A stretch of 32,869 nucleotides of DNA from Tindallia sp. (GTDB taxonomy: Bacteria; Bacillota; Clostridia; Peptostreptococcales; Tindalliaceae), in assembly GCA_007134225.1 (NCBI GenBank), contig SLLE01000197.1:1-32869 (forward strand). Direction: 5' to 3'. Numbering within the stretch: position 1 is the first letter of the stretch; every line of letters begins with the position of its first letter. A program made the position numbers and the translations under genes. Shown here piece after piece: positions 17,018 to 24,716 of the stretch. The notes beneath the pieces are model-generated. The model was not told where the DNA came from. It worked only from the letters and a program-made list of their open reading frames with translations, and did not search any database.

Positions 17018-17896
17018 TTAAAACGCTTCCTGATAAAAGGTTTTTCCATCTTTCAAAACAATCTTCCAGGCTGGCACTGCGGTTCCCGATTCAATAGGGT
17101 CCCCTTCTGCAATGGTTTGTCTTGTCAATGGAAAGTAGTATCCCGGAAGCACTTCCGTAATTACTGCCGGTCCATCGGAAGTATGATAGTCCTGAATCTG
17201 TTTGACGGTTCTTAGCAACGCCTCCGGTGCAGAAATCATGGTGTGGCCAGCAGCCCCTTCACCAATGCTCCGAATTTTTTCCAGCAACAAGGCTTCGACG
17301 GCCACAATGCCATGGCTGCCGATATAAATATTGACGTAGCTCTCACCAATAAACCGTTCCTGGTAGGTTTGCTGATACACCAGTTTATGAAGCGGATCTT
17401 CCTGATATTCAGGCTCCACGCCAAAATAGATTTGCTCTAATTGGAGGCCTTCTAGATACAGGTCATAGGTTTTTAGAAAATCACTGGCTATTGTTACCAG
17501 CTTTTCTTCATCCAAGTTCGCTAAAATATTTCCCTGCTCTTTTTTTTGATAAATGAGGATTTTTTCTTCCGATACTGTGAGCCTACCTCTATCATTCTCA
17601 TACGTGTTCATGTCCAATCGGATTAAGTCTTCCCCCAATACAGTTTCAGCCATTTCCCGGGGCGAAAAAAAATGGTACTCTACCGTTACAGAACTCAAGG
17701 AAGGTGCTGTCAGAGGGAGTTCTGTCCGCAGCTCAATGTTTTGCTCTTCAAGGAACTGGATGGTTTGAGCCACATATTGATCGCTGACAGCCGACGACAC
17801 CCTCCCCTGCTGTCCGCCATAAAGCATGACCAGCAAAAACAGGTTTGTCACCAAAAAGGCGGCAATCAGAATATTTTTTGCTTTTGTCCAATCCAT
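17018..17896 (-). CDS. walI: WalI (YycI), membrane-anchored WalK partner
   Basis: The 292-residue protein has a short cytoplasmic N-terminus (MDWTKAKN), one transmembrane helix (about 9-27) and an extracytoplasmic domain. It starts with the typical YycI block DWTKAKNILIAAFLVTNLFLL. In Bacillus YycI and YycH bind each other and WalK and restrain its activity; in Staphylococcus they activate it. GGAGGGG precedes the ATG at 17896. It is the last gene of the walR-walK-(secreted protein)-walH-walI unit and follows walH after 29 nt. Downstream lies the separate gdh promoter. Confidence 0.85.
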   Translation of the reverse strand: MDWTKAKNILIAAFLVTNLFLLVMLYGGQQGRVSSAVSDQYVAQTIQFLEEQNIELRTELPLTAPSLSSVTVEYHFFSPREMAETVLGEDLIRLDMNTYENDRGRLTVSEEKILIYQKKEQGNILANLDEEKLVTIASDFLKTYDLYLEGLQLEQIYFGVEPEYQEDPLHKLVYQQTYQERFIGESYVNIYIGSHGIVAVEALLLEKIRSIGEGAAGHTMISAPEALLRTVKQIQDYHTSDGPAVITEVLPGYYFPLTRQTIAEGDPIESGTAVPAWKIVLKDGKTFYQEAF

Positions 17897-17925
17897 CCGA
17901 ACCCCTCCAAGAGCTGTTGGTCCCT

Positions 17926-19371
17926 TTACCGGTTTAGCTGTATTCCTTCATGAGCATCAAAATAATAGACTTCTCCATCAATTTGAATTCTCCATGCGGG
18001 AATCAGCATTTGGCGCCGATTGGTTTCTTCCCTGTCCCAATAGATCAACCTGATATCCTCAATCTGCCGAAGAAGTTCATCTCCTTCGACGTCTTCTTCG
18101 TAGGTCTCCACCTCATCATCAACCGCCATGCGATGCCGAAGATCCTCCAGCAATGCATTAAAATGGTCTTCGATGAGACGATGCGGAGAGATAATGCCTT
18201 CTTCCGGTCTAACTTCAGGCATTCCCATCACCTGTCGTGTCATGGCCTGGTATCTTTTTACCAGGTCGCCGTAAACGTCGATTTCTATCGGGTTCGAGGA
18301 TGCGATTCGTTTTTGTTCCACCGGAAAACCCTTCATGCAGTAGCCAAAAGAAAAGGAAAATCCCCGGTTGCCATTTTCCTCAATCGCGGTGACTGCTTTC
18401 AGATAAGCCCCCTCCGGAAATCCGCCGTTTATCAGAATAAATTCCAGTGCCGTGTTAAAGGCTCTGTTTAAATTCGATCCGGATTCGTTTCCGGTTTCAG
18501 CCGTATATTCAAGGCGTCCCTGTTTTGATACCCGTACTTCCTGCTGTCCATAACCGTACATATAGATATGGCTGCCGGTGGTTTCCCGGATAATTTTAAC
18601 AAAGTCAAAATTTTCATCAAAAAATGTGCGCACACGCTCATGCAACCGACTTTCATTACTGGTATCCACTTCGCTCTCCACAAAAATACGAGGCAAATTT
18701 TCTTCGTAACTTAAGGGCAGCAATACATCGTTACCCACATAAGTAAACAAGGGGTAATACTTTACATAGGTCCCCGGTCTGTTGTTTTCCAAGAGTTCCA
18801 CCAAATCCGGCCAGTCTCCCTCCAATGGTGTTTCTTCCAGAGAGAGCTGATAATACGTTCCGTCTCCGTCAACCATATAAATGACCTCCGGGCTTCTTGC
18901 CGGAATCAGTATTCTTTGGATCATTTGAAGGTTTTGGGTTACCGAATTATCCATTGGGCCTAATAATGCGGCCAAAAAAGTTGAAGGCGTGCCTTCTCCG
19001 AAGTAAAATTCCAGGTTTCTGCCTGAAAATGCCTGAAAATAGGTTTCATATGAAACAACCTGAACATCTGCTTCCTGGGTAAAATACTCGGCCAGCACCG
19101 TTTTGCCAGCTTCCCAGTAAGGGTTCAGGTTTGAATGATCCAGATGCGTATGATGACTGTTGTTGATGCCACCACCAAATCCCAGCACGATTCGCTCCGG
19201 ACGAAGAACAATTTCACGGGTTTCCGCCAGTAACGCTTCGCTGACTTCAAAATAAGAAGCCTCTGTTTGTAATAACTCCAGAGGCGAACGAAACCAGACT
19301 CGCTGGGTCAGCATGACACTGGTGATAATGAGAAACACCAGCAACAGGCTTTTCAGTTTTTCTTTATTCAT
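17926..19371 (-). CDS. walH: WalH (YycH), membrane-anchored WalK partner
   Basis: The 481-residue protein has a short basic N-terminus, a single transmembrane helix (about 7-25, LKSLLLVFLIITSVMLTQRVWF) and a large extracytoplasmic part that fits the YycH family. YycH acts with YycI on the sensor kinase WalK in the membrane. GGAGTG precedes the ATG at 19371 with 7-nt spacing. Position between walK and walI supports the call even where the sequence is divergent. An acidic stretch (EVETYEEDVEGDE) occurs near residue 440. Confidence 0.85.
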   Translation of the reverse strand: MNKEKLKSLLLVFLIITSVMLTQRVWFRSPLELLQTEASYFEVSEALLAETREIVLRPERIVLGFGGGINNSHHTHLDHSNLNPYWEAGKTVLAEYFTQEADVQVVSYETYFQAFSGRNLEFYFGEGTPSTFLAALLGPMDNSVTQNLQMIQRILIPARSPEVIYMVDGDGTYYQLSLEETPLEGDWPDLVELLENNRPGTYVKYYPLFTYVGNDVLLPLSYEENLPRIFVESEVDTSNESRLHERVRTFFDENFDFVKIIRETTGSHIYMYGYGQQEVRVSKQGRLEYTAETGNESGSNLNRAFNTALEFILINGGFPEGAYLKAVTAIEENGNRGFSFSFGYCMKGFPVEQKRIASSNPIEIDVYGDLVKRYQAMTRQVMGMPEVRPEEGIISPHRLIEDHFNALLEDLRHRMAVDDEVETYEEDVEGDELLRQIEDIRLIYWDREETNRRQMLIPAWRIQIDGEVYYFDAHEGIQLNR

Positions 19372-19391
19372 GACGAGTCACTCCATTGAGG

Positions 19392-19919
19392 CTATCGCCC
19401 CATATTCATCAATCGTTTCAGAATATCCGTTGTGCTCGATTCCCGAACATCCCGGGTTACTTCCTCTTTCATTTCTTCCCGATCTTTGACCGTGATCACC
19501 CGCTCCACGGTTGGCAGGGGAGCTTCATTCAAGGTGCCGGTGAATACCAATTTGTTTTTACCTTTTTTCAATTCAATACCAGCTACCCAGCCTCGCTGCA
19601 GGGCACCAATTTGAAATTCCATCGGTTCGTAAATCCGCAGATAGTTTTCTCCTTCTTCCATCAAGCTGGCATTGTGAAGCACTTCCAGTATTACCGTGCT
19701 GCCTTCTGGTGCCTTAAAAGAAATCATCGGATTGCGACGGCTCGTCATGCCATCCCGTAGAGGCTGTACCACTTGGATTACATTCTCTTCCAGCTCAGCT
19801 ACCTCTTCCAGGCTGACTTGGCTTTCCGTTATGGGATCATCATCCGTTGCGAAAGCAACGGTCATCTGTATGCTTATCACCAGTAATACCAGCAGGCTGA
19901 TTATCAGAGACTTCTTCAT
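19392..19919 (-). CDS. Secreted protein of unknown function inside the wal operon
   Basis: I do not recognise this 175-residue protein. It has a clear signal peptide (MKKSLIISLLVLLVISIQMTV, cleavage likely after AFA near residue 24), an acidic segment, and then a region (about 60-140) rich in beta-type stretches such as MISFKAPEGSTVILEVLHN and GIELKKGKNKLVFTGTL, which suggests an Ig-like or beta-sandwich fold. The C-terminus is charged and probably helical. The start is at 19919, where GGAGGAG has 5-6 nt spacing; a longer frame starting upstream has no such site. The gene lies between walK and walH, where Bacillus has none, so it may be an extracytoplasmic partner of the Wal sensor (inference). 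Confidence 0.75.
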   Translation of the reverse strand: MKKSLIISLLVLLVISIQMTVAFATDDDPITESQVSLEEVAELEENVIQVVQPLRDGMTSRRNPMISFKAPEGSTVILEVLHNASLMEEGENYLRIYEPMEFQIGALQRGWVAGIELKKGKNKLVFTGTLNEAPLPTVERVITVKDREEMKEEVTRDVRESSTTDILKRLMNMGR

Positions 19920-19995
19920 ATAAACTCCTCCACATCTAATTACTGTCTTCATTATACAAAAAAAATGTTGCAGGAGTATTACAGCCTAATTAAGA

Positions 19996-21801
19996 TCAGG
20001 TGACACCTTGATTTTCCTGTTGATAGAGGGGAAAGCGCATGATCACGCGTGTGCCTTTGTCTTCCCGGCTATAGAGATGAAGGGTTCCGCCATGGGCCTC
20101 CATGATCTGCTGAGCGATGGATAATCCCAGTCCGGTACCTCCCTGTTCCCTTGACCTGGCTTTGTCAACCCGATAAAAACGTTCAAAAACACGAGGCAAA
20201 TCCTGGCTGGGAATGCCCATACCGTTATCCTGAATGGTCAGGGCTGCCGTCTGGTTTTCTTTTTGCAGGTACACCCGGATTTCTCCTTCCTCCGGCGTAT
20301 ATTTAATGGCATTGCTGAGGATATTCAAAATGACCTGCTCGATGGCATCTTCGTCGCCTCTGGTCATAACAGGTTCCTCCGGTGGTTGATAGACTAACTG
20401 CTGATCCTTTGCTTTCATGGTGTGTTCCATGGTGATGAGGGTCTTATGAGTCAACTCCAGCAGATTAATGGGTTGCTGCTCCCATTTGGTTTGCTGAAAA
20501 TCCATATTGGACAATTGGAGCAAATCTCTTACCAGGCGGGCCATTCGATCTGTTTCGCTGTCGATGACGCCCAGAAACTGCTGTTGCATTTCCGAGTCGT
20601 CCACACCGCCTTCCATCATGGTTTCCGTATAGCTTTTGATGGTGGTTAGTGGTGTTTTTAACTCATGAGAAACATTTGCCACAAATTCCTTTCGCATGCT
20701 TTCCAGCTTTTCGTGCTCCGTTATATCCTGTAGTAGAAAGATGATGCCTTCCATTTCTTCCTTTTCATTTCGATAAGGTGCATAGCTGGCACGAATTTTC
20801 GTCCCGTCTCTCATTTCCAACACTTCACTGCCACTCCATCCGCTGGGATCCCCTTGGAAATCATCCAGGCACAGGGATGGTTTCGCACAACCAAAGAGTT
20901 GATCAAAGGCCATTTCCTGGCTTCCCTTGCGATCCAGAGATAACATAGACAGCGCCCTGGGATTAATATGCACCAGAGTCCCCTCCATAGATGTCGCCAC
21001 AACGCCGTCGGCCATATAGGTCAGAATGGCATCCAGTTTTTGTTTTTCATTGGAGATCTCCTGCAAAGAAGTTTTTAAGCGGGCAGTCAGGTAATTAAAC
21101 ATGCCGGCCAACTGGCCGATTTCATCGTTGGACTTGACTTCCACCACCTGATCAAAATCGCCGCCTGCCATTTTGGAAGCCTTGGTAGTGACATCCCGAA
21201 TGGGTCCAGTTATGCTGGCGGCAATGAAATATCCCAACACAATGGTAATCATCAGCGCCACCGCCGTTGAACGCACTAAAATAACCCGGGACTGATCCAA
21301 TGTCTGATAAATGTCTCCCAGGTCTCTTCTCACGTAAATCACACCGGAGATCCGGCTGGTTTCATCATAGAGAGGAAAGGCCATGTTTTTCGATCGAACA
21401 CTTTGCTGTCCGCTGCTGATCATGTCTTTTTCCACATCTTCGCCGTTGAAGGCGCCCAGAATCAATTCCGGCTCCAGAATATGGGCAGCATTTTGATCCC
21501 GGTGGGCCGGATTGGTGCTGGCCACAATTTTAAAGTCACTGTCTTTTTCAACGATATATATTTCCATTCCGACCCGTTCGTAAAAACCAATGGTTTCCTG
21601 GGCTTCGTCCTGTTGTTCTTCCCAGTCCATGTTTTGAAGCGTTGCCGAGACACTGTTGGAAACCTGTACAATGTTATTGCGTTCCACATCCAGATGATAG
21701 CTCTCAAACTGCTGTATAATAAAAACGCCAACGATAACCATTGCAATAAAAATCAGCAAGAAATAGATGGTAATCATCTTGATTCGAATGCTTTTGAACA
21801 T
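19996..21801 (-). CDS. walK: Sensor histidine kinase WalK (YycG)
   Basis: The 601-residue membrane kinase has TM1 (about 10-30), an extracytoplasmic sensor domain (31-175), TM2 (about 176-196), HAMP (197-245), a PAS domain (about 255-360), HisKA with the phospho-acceptor H379 (FVANVSHELKTPLTT) and a C-terminal HATPase domain with the N box, DNGMGI, RFYRVDKARS and GTGLGLSI motifs. This is the full WalK architecture. It phosphorylates WalR to control cell-wall hydrolases. Its ribosome binding site AGGAGG lies in the last codons of walR, and only one base separates the two genes, so they are translationally coupled. Confidence 0.96.
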   Translation of the reverse strand: MFKSIRIKMITIYFLLIFIAMVIVGVFIIQQFESYHLDVERNNIVQVSNSVSATLQNMDWEEQQDEAQETIGFYERVGMEIYIVEKDSDFKIVASTNPAHRDQNAAHILEPELILGAFNGEDVEKDMISSGQQSVRSKNMAFPLYDETSRISGVIYVRRDLGDIYQTLDQSRVILVRSTAVALMITIVLGYFIAASITGPIRDVTTKASKMAGGDFDQVVEVKSNDEIGQLAGMFNYLTARLKTSLQEISNEKQKLDAILTYMADGVVATSMEGTLVHINPRALSMLSLDRKGSQEMAFDQLFGCAKPSLCLDDFQGDPSGWSGSEVLEMRDGTKIRASYAPYRNEKEEMEGIIFLLQDITEHEKLESMRKEFVANVSHELKTPLTTIKSYTETMMEGGVDDSEMQQQFLGVIDSETDRMARLVRDLLQLSNMDFQQTKWEQQPINLLELTHKTLITMEHTMKAKDQQLVYQPPEEPVMTRGDEDAIEQVILNILSNAIKYTPEEGEIRVYLQKENQTAALTIQDNGMGIPSQDLPRVFERFYRVDKARSREQGGTGLGLSIAQQIMEAHGGTLHLYSREDKGTRVIMRFPLYQQENQGVT

Positions 21802-21802
21802 A

Positions 21803-22489
21803 CTACGGCCTCCTGAAATAGTATCCGACCCCTCGTTTTGTCACGATAAATAGTGGGCTTCCGGCGTCGTCTTCTATTTTCTCCCGAAGCCGTCGAACCG
21901 TCACATCCACGGTGCGAATATCGCCATAATATTCATAACCCCATACTTCTTTCAACAATTGTTCTCTTGTAAACACCTGGTCTGGCTTCACTGCCAGAAA
22001 ACGAAGCAATTCAAATTCCCTGATGGTGAGTTCCACCACTGTATTCTCTTTCTTCACTTCGTATTTTGACAGGTCTATATGAAGATTACCCGCATCGATA
22101 AGGTTATTCTCCCCGCTTACTTCGCCGCCGGTGCGCCGCAGATTGGCCTTCACCCTTGCCAGCAATTCCCGCATGCCAAAAGGCTTGGTAATATAGTCAT
22201 CGGCTCCCATTTCCAGCCCCAGGACTTTATCTACTTCCTCTTCTTTCGCCGTCAACATGATAATAGGCATAGCGTATTGCTCCCGAACCTTCCGGCATAC
22301 CTGAAATCCGTCTAATTTGGGAAGCATCAAGTCCAGCAAAATCAGGTCCGGTTGACAGGACACAACTTTTTTTAATGCTTCTTCTCCGTCATAAGCTACT
22401 TCTGTATGGTATCCGTCTTTTTCAAGGTTGAATTTAACAATATCCGAAATCTTCTTTTCATCTTCCACAATCAATATGGTTGTTTTCAT
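21803..22489 (-). CDS. walR: Response regulator WalR (YycF), OmpR family
   Basis: The 228-residue regulator has a receiver domain (about 1-118; phospho-acceptor D53 in LILLDLMLPKLDG, conserved K in DDYITKPF) and an OmpR-type winged helix (about 130-226; TREQLLKEVWGYEYYGDIRTVDVTVRRLREKIE). WalR governs peptidoglycan hydrolases and wall metabolism and is essential in many Firmicutes. The start is taken at 22489, where GAAAGGAAG has 6-7 nt spacing; the ATG six bases upstream is too close to it. It is the first gene of the wal operon. Confidence 0.96.
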   Translation of the reverse strand: MKTTILIVEDEKKISDIVKFNLEKDGYHTEVAYDGEEALKKVVSCQPDLILLDLMLPKLDGFQVCRKVREQYAMPIIMLTAKEEEVDKVLGLEMGADDYITKPFGMRELLARVKANLRRTGGEVSGENNLIDAGNLHIDLSKYEVKKENTVVELTIREFELLRFLAVKPDQVFTREQLLKEVWGYEYYGDIRTVDVTVRRLREKIEDDAGSPLFIVTKRGVGYYFRRP

Positions 22490-22599
22490 TCTCATCTTCC
22501 TTTCAACGAGTTCGTTTCATAGAAATTCTTAGTCTTTCTTAGGCCTCTTTGCGTTCTTTGTGGTCACTATCTGGTGTGGATTTTTTTTCTTTTCTTTTC

Positions 22600-22632
22600 C
22601 TTTCCAACTGACCACCTAACCAACTGACCAAC
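22600..22632. repeat. CCAACTGA-type octamer repeats in the wal leader
   Basis: Tandem imperfect octamers (CCAACTGA, CCACCTAA, CCAACTGA, CCAACTAA on the plus strand) lie in the 5' leader of the wal operon. A 27-nt segment (22600-22626) recurs with 25 matches at 24668-24694 in the dnaD leader, in the opposite sense relative to transcription. Confidence 0.65.
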
Positions 22633-22660
22633 TAACAAAGATGCTCCACATCTTTTCCCT

Positions 22661-22689
22661 ATCATACCAGAAACGACCAGGAATGAAAA
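22661..22689 (-). promoter_or_regulatory. Probable promoter of the wal operon
   Basis: On the minus strand TTTTCA (22684-22689), a 17-nt spacer and TATGAT (22661-22666) with an upstream TGG make an extended -10 promoter just after the M23 gene terminator. The leader would be about 165 nt, beginning with a small hairpin (AAGATG-tggag-CATCTT) and then the octamer repeats. Confidence 0.55.
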
Positions 22690-22690
22690 T

Positions 22691-22729
22691 ATAAAAGAAA
22701 AGGCACTACGGGTTATCTCCATAGTGCCT
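22691..22729 (-). terminator. Intrinsic terminator of the M23 peptidase gene
   Basis: On the minus strand the inverted repeat AGGCACTA / TAGTGCCT with a 13-nt loop is followed by TTTCTTTTAT, 21 nt after the peptidase stop codon. Confidence 0.85.
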
Positions 22730-22750
22730 CTACATTGTGCCTCAATGTCT

Positions 22751-24319
22751 TTAAATGCTTACATAGTTTCTGGGGTTCACCGGTGTTCCGTTCTTTCGTA
22801 CTTCAAAATGCAAATGAGGTCCGGTGCTGCGCCCGGTGCTTCCAACGGTTCCAATTTGTTGGTCTTTGTATACTCGTTCACCACTGGAAACGGAAATGGT
22901 GTTCATGTGGGCGTAGTAGGTCTGGTAGCCATTTTCATGATCAATGATCACCAGTCTGCCATAAGCTCCCCGGCTTCCGGCAAAGGAAACGCGTCCGGCG
23001 TCGGAAGCTGTGATAGGAGTGCCGGTGGCGTTGGCAATATCAATACCCGTGTGGCGTCGGCCGCTTCTCATCCCGAAAGGTGACGTAAGCCTTCCCCTGG
23101 TGGGATTAATGAAGGTTCCTGTGGCCATGGTAGTGGGTCTTTTTTTGACTCCTACTGCAACAACCCTCGTTACCGGTTCTGCATGTATGTTTTCTTTCAG
23201 TATTTCCCGTTCTGTAAGAACGCCGTTTTCTTCAACGAGATACGCTTTAATGTCACGCTTTCCCTTTTCCCCCTGAACCGTGATGCGCTGGTCCCCTTCA
23301 TACATGGATTCTGTCTCCACATTCTCGGTTTCAAAAGGAATTTCTTCTGTTTGCTCTACATAATAACGGCTTTTTACAGTAAGATAAGGTTTCGGTACAA
23401 TTAAGTTTAATTCCTCACCAATGCTCAGCAATTCCAGGTTAACATCCAGATTGGCTTCGGCAATTTCCTCCACGGTCATGTCATTTCTTTCTGCAATAAA
23501 CCAGCTGCTGTCCCCCGGCTCCACCGTATAGACTTTTTCTTCATCCGTTCCGGTTCGAACAAAGTGTAAGGCGTCTTCCAACGGCCTTATTTCAGCGATC
23601 TGAGCCACGATTTCCACAATTTCCACATCTTCCAGAAAGTCCACTTCCGTGTATTCAATCCCTTCCGTCAGATAAGGTTCCTGTATCTTTCCCAGCAAAT
23701 CTCTAGCTTCCGCTTCCGTACGAAGGGTTACCAGCGGTTCCCCCTCGACATGGATTGCAACTGCCTGAACCTTTTGCCCCAACTGTGAGCGGATACCGCT
23801 TATCAGAACTTCCCTGGAGCTTAACTGTTCATCCTGGGCTTTCACTTCCACCCATTCATGATTCTCCGGTATGTAGGCTTCCAGATCATGGCTGCGCTTC
23901 ATTTCCTGCTTCAATACTTCTTTGGCTTCTTCAAATTCCGCTTCTTCCCGGACGATACCAATAAAGCTTCCTTCCAGGTACACTTCATAAGCCTTCATAG
24001 AAGCCTGATGCTGCTGATAGCCTGCCACAGAAATGGCAACTACAACCGCTACTGCAACAAATCCCCAAATGATCTGTTTTTGTTTTCTGTTTCGTGACTG
24101 CCAATAATCTGCCACTTTTTGACTGATATTTTTCGCCTGTCTTTCAATCTTTGACCAGTTCGGACCAGCTTCTTTTATCATTTCACGTACATTTCGGTTA
24201 ATAGTGGCAGCTGCTTCCTGAGTCTCAGAAACTGCCTGCTTTCCAAATTTATGCAGCTGATTCTTTACCTGTCTTAACAATTGAGCCGGACTGTCTTTCT
24301 CTGGTTGCCGTTCGCTCAT
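22751..24319 (-). CDS. Membrane-anchored LysM-G5-M23 peptidoglycan endopeptidase
   Basis: The 522-residue protein has a charged, helical cytoplasmic N-terminus (1-80), one transmembrane helix (about 82-101), an extracytoplasmic linker, a LysM-like domain (about 262-308, YTVEPGDSSWFIAERNDMTVEE), a G5 domain (about 313-393) and a C-terminal M23 domain (about 405-522). The zinc ligands are H423 and D427 (HTGID) and H504 (GPHLHFEV); H471 and H502 are the other conserved active-site histidines. It should cut peptide cross-links of peptidoglycan outside the membrane. Start ATG at 24319 follows AGGAGGGG. It has its own promoter and terminator and is next to walR, a known type of autolysin regulator. 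A 28-codon ORF precedes it in the same transcript. Confidence 0.92.
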   Translation of the reverse strand: MSERQPEKDSPAQLLRQVKNQLHKFGKQAVSETQEAAATINRNVREMIKEAGPNWSKIERQAKNISQKVADYWQSRNRKQKQIIWGFVAVAVVVAISVAGYQQHQASMKAYEVYLEGSFIGIVREEAEFEEAKEVLKQEMKRSHDLEAYIPENHEWVEVKAQDEQLSSREVLISGIRSQLGQKVQAVAIHVEGEPLVTLRTEAEARDLLGKIQEPYLTEGIEYTEVDFLEDVEIVEIVAQIAEIRPLEDALHFVRTGTDEEKVYTVEPGDSSWFIAERNDMTVEEIAEANLDVNLELLSIGEELNLIVPKPYLTVKSRYYVEQTEEIPFETENVETESMYEGDQRITVQGEKGKRDIKAYLVEENGVLTEREILKENIHAEPVTRVVAVGVKKRPTTMATGTFINPTRGRLTSPFGMRSGRRHTGIDIANATGTPITASDAGRVSFAGSRGAYGRLVIIDHENGYQTYYAHMNTISVSSGERVYKDQQIGTVGSTGRSTGPHLHFEVRKNGTPVNPRNYVSI

Positions 24320-24322
24320 GAT

Positions 24323-24409
24323 TCAATCCCCTCCTGCTATTTCATGATGATGGTGATCATGTCTTTGTCGGCACTCTTTCAGCCTTGGAGGTCGAATGTT
24401 TTTGCCCAT
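24323..24409 (-). CDS. Short His-rich leader ORF (28 aa) upstream of the M23 peptidase
   Basis: This ORF starts at an ATG 20-30 nt after the predicted transcription start and has its own ribosome binding site (TTGGAG, about 7 nt upstream). The 28-residue peptide is basic in its first half (RPPRLKECRQR), then has a metal-ligand-like cluster CRQRHDHHHHE, and ends in IAGGD. Its stop TGA lies three bases before the peptidase ATG, and the peptidase ribosome binding site is inside its last codons, so translation of the two is likely coupled. No homologue is known to me. It may be a regulatory leader peptide, possibly responding to histidine or zinc, or only chance. Confidence 0.5.
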   Translation of the reverse strand: MGKNIRPPRLKECRQRHDHHHHEIAGGD

Positions 24410-24436
24410 TAATGATTCTCCAATTTACCAACACAC

Positions 24437-24466
24437 ATTATACCCCACTAAAGGCTTATAAATCAA
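24437..24466 (-). promoter_or_regulatory. Promoter of the leader ORF and M23 peptidase gene
   Basis: On the minus strand TTGATT (24461-24466), an 18-nt spacer and a perfect TATAAT (24437-24442) precede the leader ORF by about 30 nt. Confidence 0.7.
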
Positions 24467-24470
24467 TCCG

Positions 24471-24526
24471 AAACGTACGTTTACGCTCTTTCAATGTTGA
24501 AATGTCAACGTTATAAACATTTATAC
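24471..24526. promoter_or_regulatory. Cluster of three palindromes between the divergent M23 and dnaD promoters
   Basis: Within 56 nt there are a perfect 12-bp palindrome AAACGTACGTTT (24471-24482), an inverted repeat GTTGA-aatg-TCAAC (24497-24510) and TATAAA-ca-TTTATA (24513-24526). They lie just upstream of the M23 -35 region and about 100 nt before the dnaD -10. Binding sites for one or more regulators are plausible. I could not fit them to the published WalR half-site spacing. The rest of the gap 24410-24716 holds the two promoters and the octamer repeat and no other gene. Confidence 0.45.
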
Positions 24527-24621
24527 AGCTGCTATCCTGATAATATAATAATAGTATTAGCGTCGACAGACTGATCGATTTGCCAGCTAAGTTGCAGGAA
24601 TTTTAGGTTCTTGGCTTCTAT

Positions 24622-24629
24622 GTTATAAT
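24622..24629 (+). promoter_or_regulatory. Extended -10 promoter for dnaD-dnaC
   Basis: TGTTATAAT-type extended -10 (TATAAT at 24624-24629 with TG one base upstream). No good -35 is visible, which is usual for extended -10 promoters. The leader is about 80 nt and contains the octamer repeat. Confidence 0.6.
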
Positions 24630-24667
24630 GAATCAAAGGCGCTACGCGTTAATCATTTTCTGACCAA

Positions 24668-24694
24668 CTTTCCAACTGACCAACTAACTAACTG
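24668..24694. repeat. CCAACTGA-type repeat in the dnaD leader
   Basis: This 27-nt segment matches 22600-22626 at 25 of 27 positions on the same strand. It ends 22 nt before the dnaD start codon. Because walR is transcribed in the opposite direction, the two leader RNAs are complementary here. Confidence 0.65.
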
Positions 24695-24716
24695 CCTTAA
24701 GGATGGTGTTATATCG

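Noticed and set aside
24471-24526. WalR box (two TGTWAH half-sites at 11-bp period) upstream of the M23 gene
   Set aside because: TGT-containing half-sites are present on both strands, but they repeat every 8 bp, not with the 5-nt spacer of the known WalR box.
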